8,357 nucleotides of DNA from CAYVBN01 sp964538565. GTDB taxonomy: Bacteria; Pseudomonadota; Alphaproteobacteria; Rhizobiales; Xanthobacteraceae. The notes below the pieces were generated by a model, which worked only from the letters and a program-made list of their open reading frames with translations, made no database searches and was not told where the DNA came from. Each line of letters opens with the position of its first letter. Position 1 is the first letter of the stretch. The stretch lies in the NCBI GenBank assembly GCA_964538565.1, contig CAZIGW010000170.1:1-8357 (forward strand), in the 5' to 3' direction. Shown piece after piece: positions 5,254-8,357 of this stretch. Position numbers and translations under genes: made by a program.

Positions 5254-5291
5254 TGATCCGGCGAAGTGGAATTGGTTCGCCGATGAGATCA
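5254..5291 (+). repeat. Hairpin in the gap between the DUF3141 gene and pta
   Basis: CGGCGAA at 5259-5265 pairs with TTCGCCG at 5276-5282 around a ten-base loop. Outer TGATC (5254-5258) can pair with GATCA (5287-5291), leaving a four-base bulge. It starts five bases after the DUF3141 stop codon and is the only sizeable gap (113 nt) in the operon. No U-run follows, so it is more likely an attenuating, processing or mRNA-stability element than a full terminator. Confidence 0.45.
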
Positions 5292-5362
5292 TGCGGCGGG
5301 TCGTCGGAACGCGCTATCGGGCCGGCCGAGTCAACTCAGGAGCAACGAAGATTGGAAGGGCG

Positions 5363-6355
5363 ATGAGCGACGCGAAAACAGAATCCCGCACGAGCACCGT
5401 GCGCGCGCCGGGCGCACGCGCTCCGCACGCCAAGTACGAGCGGCTGATCGCCGTCGCCAGGGAAGTGCCCGCCGCGAGCACGATCGTGGTGCATCCGTGC
5501 GACGAGACCTCGCTGCGCGGCGCGACGGAGGCCGCGCAGGCCGGCCTCATCGTGCCGACCCTGGTGGGGCCGACCGCCAAGATTTCCGCCGCGGCGCGGG
5601 AGCACGGGATCGACATCGACCGCTTCGCGGTCGTGGACGTTCCCCACAGCGACGCAGCCGCCGCCCGTGCGGTCGAGCTCGTGCGCGAAGGCAAGGGCGA
5701 ACTGCTGATGAAGGGCAGCCTGCACACGGACGAGCTGATGCGGGCGGTGACCTCGGCAACGTCCGGACTGCGCACCGCGCGCCGGATCAGCCACGTCTTC
5801 GTCATGGACGTGCCGACCTACGCAGAGGTCCTGTTCATCACCGACGCGGCCATCAACATCTTTCCCGACCTCGACGCCAAGCGCGACATCGTGCAGAACG
5901 CGATCGATCTGTTCACGCAGCTCGGCCTCGGCACGCCGCGTGTCGCGCTGCTGTCGGCCGTCGAGACGGTGACGACGAAGATTCCCTCGACCATCGACGC
6001 AGCCGCGCTCTGCAAGATGGCGGATCGCGGCCAGATCACCGGCGGGCTGCTCGACGGGCCGCTCGCCTTCGACAATGCGGTCGATCCGGAGGCGGCGGCC
6101 ATCAAGGGCATCCGCTCTCCGGTCGCCGGCCGGGCGCAGATCCTCGTCGTCCCGGACCTCGAGGCGGGCAACATGCTGGCCAAGAATCTCACCTTCCTGG
6201 CGAACGCCGACGCGGCCGGCATCGTGCTCGGCGCGCGCGTGCCGATCGTGCTGACCTCGCGTGCCGATTCGGTGCGCACGCGCATGGCCTCCTGCGCGGT
6301 CGCCGTGCTCTACGCCCATGCCCGCCGGCGCGCCGTCGCCCTGCCGGCCGCGTGA
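5363..6355 (+). CDS. pta: Phosphate acetyltransferase (possibly butyryl-active), short form
   Basis: A 330-residue member of the phosphate acetyl/butyryltransferase family, interconverting acyl-CoA plus phosphate with acyl phosphate plus CoA in the cytoplasm. Visible family motifs include LLMKGSLHTDELMRAV (114-129), RRISHVFVMDVPTY (140-153), DAAINIFPDLDAKRDIVQNAIDLF (161-184), SAVETVTTKIPSTIDAAALCKMADRG (198-223), the PDLEAGNMLAKNL block (264-276) and VPIVLTSRADS (293-303). That last block contains Arg300 and Ser303, in the position of the catalytic Arg/Ser region of Pta enzymes. Many relatives carry an extra N-terminal MaoC hydratase domain; this one does not. The ATG at 5363 is preferred (GGAAGGG just upstream); an in-frame ATG at 5291 lies within a hairpin and lacks a ribosome binding site. 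The stop is five bases before the ATG of ackA. Acetyl versus butyryl preference cannot be read from sequence. Confidence 0.9.
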   Translation: MSDAKTESRTSTVRAPGARAPHAKYERLIAVAREVPAASTIVVHPCDETSLRGATEAAQAGLIVPTLVGPTAKISAAAREHGIDIDRFAVVDVPHSDAAAARAVELVREGKGELLMKGSLHTDELMRAVTSATSGLRTARRISHVFVMDVPTYAEVLFITDAAINIFPDLDAKRDIVQNAIDLFTQLGLGTPRVALLSAVETVTTKIPSTIDAAALCKMADRGQITGGLLDGPLAFDNAVDPEAAAIKGIRSPVAGRAQILVVPDLEAGNMLAKNLTFLANADAAGIVLGARVPIVLTSRADSVRTRMASCAVAVLYAHARRRAVALPAA

Positions 6356-6360
6356 GCGCC

Positions 6361-7575
6361 ATGGATACGCTGCTCGTCGTCAACGCGGGCTCCTCGAGCG
6401 TGAAGTTCGAGGTGTTTGCGATCGGCGGGACGGATCGCCTCGAGCGCCTGGTCAAGGGGCAGATCGACGGCATCGGCACCCGGCCGCGGCTGCGCGCGAC
6501 CCATGCGGACGGCAGGACGGCGATCGACCGCGTGCTGCCGCCGCGCGAGGCGGCCGACGTTCCGACGGCGCTGCACTGCGCCGCGACGTGGCTGCGCAAG
6601 GAGATCGACGTGGCGCCGGTCGCTGTCGGACATCGCGTGGTGCACGGCGGGCCGGACTACGACGGGCCGGTTCTGATCGACGACAAGGTGATCGGACGGC
6701 TGGAGCGCTACGTCAATCTTGCGCCGCTGCACCAGCCGAACAACCTCGCGCCGATCCGCGCGCTGCGCGCGCGATTTCCGCTGCTGCCGCAGGTCGCCTG
6801 TTTCGACACCGCCTTCCACCGGACCCACGGCGCGCTCGCCGATCGCTATGCCATTCCCGAACGCCTGTATGCCGAGGGCGTGCGGCGCTACGGATTTCAC
6901 GGCCTGTCGTACGAATACATCGCCGACCGGTTGCGATCCGTCGCCCCGCAGGTCGCGGGCGGCAAGGTGATCGTCGCGCATCTCGGCAGCGGCGCCTCGA
7001 TGTGTGCGCTCGCCGGCGGCCGCAGCGTCGAGAGCACGATGGGATTTACCGCGCTCGACGGCCTGCCGATGGGAACGCGGCCAGGGCAGCTCGATCCCGG
7101 CGTGGTGCTTTATCTCGTGTCCGAAAAAGGCATGACGCCGCCCGCCGCGCAGGATCTTCTCTACCGCGAGTGCGGCCTCAAGGGCCTGTCGGGCATCAGC
7201 AACGACATGCGCGAGCTCGAGAGGAGCGTCGATCCGCAGGCGGCCTTTGCCATCGACTACTTCGTCTACCGCATCGGCCTGCATGCCGGGATGCTGGCGG
7301 CGGCGCTCGGCGGGCTCGACGCCTTCGTGTTCACGGCGGGGATCGGCGAGAATTCCGCCGCGGTGCGCGCACGCGTCGCGGAACGGCTGGCGTGGCTCGG
7401 GGCGAAGCTCGACCCGCAGGCGAACGAGGCGGCGCGGACGCTGATCTCGCACGCAGACAGCCGGATCGCGCTCTACGTGCTGGCGACCGACGAAGGCCTG
7501 ATGATCGCGCGACACACGCTCGCGCTGCTAGACGCGCAGCGCACGGCGACGGCAAGCAAGGTGAGGTCCGCATGA
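6361..7575 (+). CDS. ackA: Acetate kinase
   Basis: A 404-residue acetokinase, close to the usual ~400. It transfers phosphate from acetyl phosphate to ADP, giving ATP and acetate, and pairs with Pta. Active-site motifs are all present: NAGSSSVKF with Asn8, GHRVVHGG with Arg92, APLHQPNN with His124, CFDTAFHRT with Asp149, YGFHGLSYEYIA with His180, HLGSGAS (207-213), MGTRPGQLDPG with Arg240, FTAGIGENS (324-332) and TDEGLMIA with Glu378. These correspond to Asn7, Arg91, His123, Asp148, His180, Arg241 and Glu384 of the Methanosarcina enzyme. Two starts are possible: ATG at 6361, used here, five bases after the pta stop, or in-frame GTG at 6352, which overlaps that stop as GTGA. Neither has a good Shine-Dalgarno, so translation probably depends on coupling to pta. 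Propionate or butyrate may also be substrates. Confidence 0.95.
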   Translation: MDTLLVVNAGSSSVKFEVFAIGGTDRLERLVKGQIDGIGTRPRLRATHADGRTAIDRVLPPREAADVPTALHCAATWLRKEIDVAPVAVGHRVVHGGPDYDGPVLIDDKVIGRLERYVNLAPLHQPNNLAPIRALRARFPLLPQVACFDTAFHRTHGALADRYAIPERLYAEGVRRYGFHGLSYEYIADRLRSVAPQVAGGKVIVAHLGSGASMCALAGGRSVESTMGFTALDGLPMGTRPGQLDPGVVLYLVSEKGMTPPAAQDLLYRECGLKGLSGISNDMRELERSVDPQAAFAIDYFVYRIGLHAGMLAAALGGLDAFVFTAGIGENSAAVRARVAERLAWLGAKLDPQANEAARTLISHADSRIALYVLATDEGLMIARHTLALLDAQRTATASKVRSA

Positions 7576-8357
7576 CGATATCCGTCGCGAAGATGGCGCT
7601 GCTCAACGGCCGCAAGGGGCTCGTCATCGGCATCGCCAACGAGCATTCGATCGCCTGGGGATGCGCGAAGGCATTTCGCGCGCTCGGCGCCGATCTGGCC
7701 ATCACGTATCTCAACGAGAAAGCAAAGCGGCACGTCGAGCCGCTCGCGCGCGAGGTGGGTGCGCCGATCCTGATGCCGCTCGACGTCGGCGTTCCCGGCC
7801 AGATGGAGGCGGTGTTCGAGCGGATCGAGAGGGAGTGGGGCCGGCTCGATTTTCTCCTGCATTCGATCGCATTCTCGCCCAAGGACACGTTATGCGGACG
7901 CGTGGTCGATGCGCCGCGCGAGGGCTTCCTCACCACGATGGAAATCTCCTGCTGGTCCTTCATCCGCCTGGCGCATCTCGCCGAGCCGCTGATGCGGCGG
8001 GGCGGAACGCTGTTCACCATGACGTATTACGGCAGCCAGATGGTCGTGGAGCACTACAACATCATGGGGGTTGCCAAGGCGGCGCTGGAAAGCGCGGTCC
8101 GCTACATCGCGGCCGAGCTCGGCCCGAAGGGCATCCGCGTCCACGCCATCTCGCCGGGTCCGCTCGCGACGCGGGCCGCCTCGGGAATCCCCGAGTTCGA
8201 CGAGCTGCTCGACAAGGCGCGCGAGAAGGCGCCGGCGCGCAGCCTCGTCTCCATCGACGACGTCGGGGTGGCGACCGCCTTCCTCGCGCTCGATGCGGCG
8301 CGGCTGATCACGGGCGAAACGCTCTACGTCGACGGCGGCTACCACATCATCGACTAG
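7572..8357 (+). CDS. fabI: Enoyl-[acyl-carrier-protein] reductase, NADH-type (FabI paralogue)
   Basis: A 261-residue short-chain dehydrogenase-type enoyl-ACP reductase, reducing trans-2-enoyl-ACP with NAD(P)H in the last step of each fatty-acid elongation cycle. It has the FabI nucleotide-binding form GIANEHSIAWG (20-30), LDV at 70-72, HSIAFSPKD (97-105), and the catalytic Tyr152 and Tyr162 with Lys169 in Y-N-I-M-G-V-A-K (equivalent to E. coli Tyr146, Tyr156, Lys163). It ends with the ISPGPLATRAASGI block (193-206) and ITGETLYVDGG (246-256). The position of E. coli Gly93 is Ala100 here. The ATG lies inside the ackA end as ATGA, and GAGG five bases upstream (7563-7566) supports the start. The stop codon is the last base of the window. 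In an operon away from other fatty-acid genes it is probably a second, specialised FabI. Confidence 0.92.
   Translation: MTISVAKMALLNGRKGLVIGIANEHSIAWGCAKAFRALGADLAITYLNEKAKRHVEPLAREVGAPILMPLDVGVPGQMEAVFERIEREWGRLDFLLHSIAFSPKDTLCGRVVDAPREGFLTTMEISCWSFIRLAHLAEPLMRRGGTLFTMTYYGSQMVVEHYNIMGVAKAALESAVRYIAAELGPKGIRVHAISPGPLATRAASGIPEFDELLDKAREKAPARSLVSIDDVGVATAFLALDAARLITGETLYVDGGYHIID

Noticed and set aside
5336..6319. 327-codon minus-strand frame opposite pta
   Set aside because: His/Arg/Gly-rich composition and no family motif; the plus strand is clearly pta.
5497..6360. In-frame upstream extension of the acetate kinase reading frame through pta
   Set aside because: The upstream part is Arg/Gly-rich out-of-frame pta sequence; the true kinase starts at the NAGSSS-proximal ATG (6361) or the GTG at 6352.
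6310..7515. 401-codon minus-strand frame opposite ackA
   Set aside because: Antisense shadow of a gene with complete active-site motifs; no domain or ribosome binding site supports it.
6261..7571. In-frame upstream extension of the fabI reading frame through ackA
   Set aside because: The extension is an Arg/Ala-rich shadow of ackA. FabI homology begins at the ATG at 7572, which has a Shine-Dalgarno and a normal family length.

Overview
The window looks like chromosomal DNA from a high-G+C alphaproteobacterium, most likely Hyphomicrobiales (Bradyrhizobium / Rhodopseudomonas / Xanthobacteraceae-like). The grounds are the G+C-rich codon use, the small secreted proteins of types common in that order, and the gene order DUF3141 protein - phosphate acetyltransferase - acetate kinase - enoyl-ACP reductase, which I recall from that group. 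This assignment is inference; no rRNA or tRNA gene is present to anchor it.

Left part (1-2672): five small genes. Three lie on the minus strand: a YidB/DUF937 protein (72-437), a secreted two-domain protein with a Pro/Ala/Thr linker (495-1016), and a secreted PsiF-repeat protein (1120-1371). A 441-nt non-coding gap with a run of dyad symmetries separates them from a plus-strand secreted Cys/Trp/Arg-rich small protein (1813-2109). A minus-strand 149-aa protein of unknown function (2223-2672) converges on it, with a strong GC hairpin between the two.

Middle (2673-3038): a 366-nt divergent promoter region. It holds two exact matches to the FixK/FNR-type pattern TTG(A/C)-N6-(T/G)CAA (2774-2787 and 2898-2911). 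The left one sits at class II spacing from a TATGAT -10 on the minus strand, pointing at the 149-aa gene. The right one sits at the same spacing from a weaker -10 pointing at the operon. By eye I found no other match in the window. This suggests low-oxygen control of both transcription units.

Right part (3039-8357): a four-gene plus-strand operon. It encodes a DUF3141 alpha/beta-hydrolase-like protein with a PHA-synthase-type cysteine box (3039-5249), a short-form phosphate acetyltransferase (5363-6355), acetate kinase (6361-7575, or from a GTG at 6352) and an FabI-type enoyl-ACP reductase (7572-8357) whose stop codon is the last base of the window. The last three genes are almost or actually overlapping. 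Pta and AckA together turn acyl-CoA plus phosphate into acyl phosphate and then ATP, and FabI consumes NADH. With a PhaC-like protein in front and FixK boxes upstream, the likely reading is a microaerobic module for acyl-CoA/storage-polymer turnover, ATP generation and redox balancing. That functional link is inference. I saw no mobile element, CRISPR array, RNA gene, integron or phage signal.
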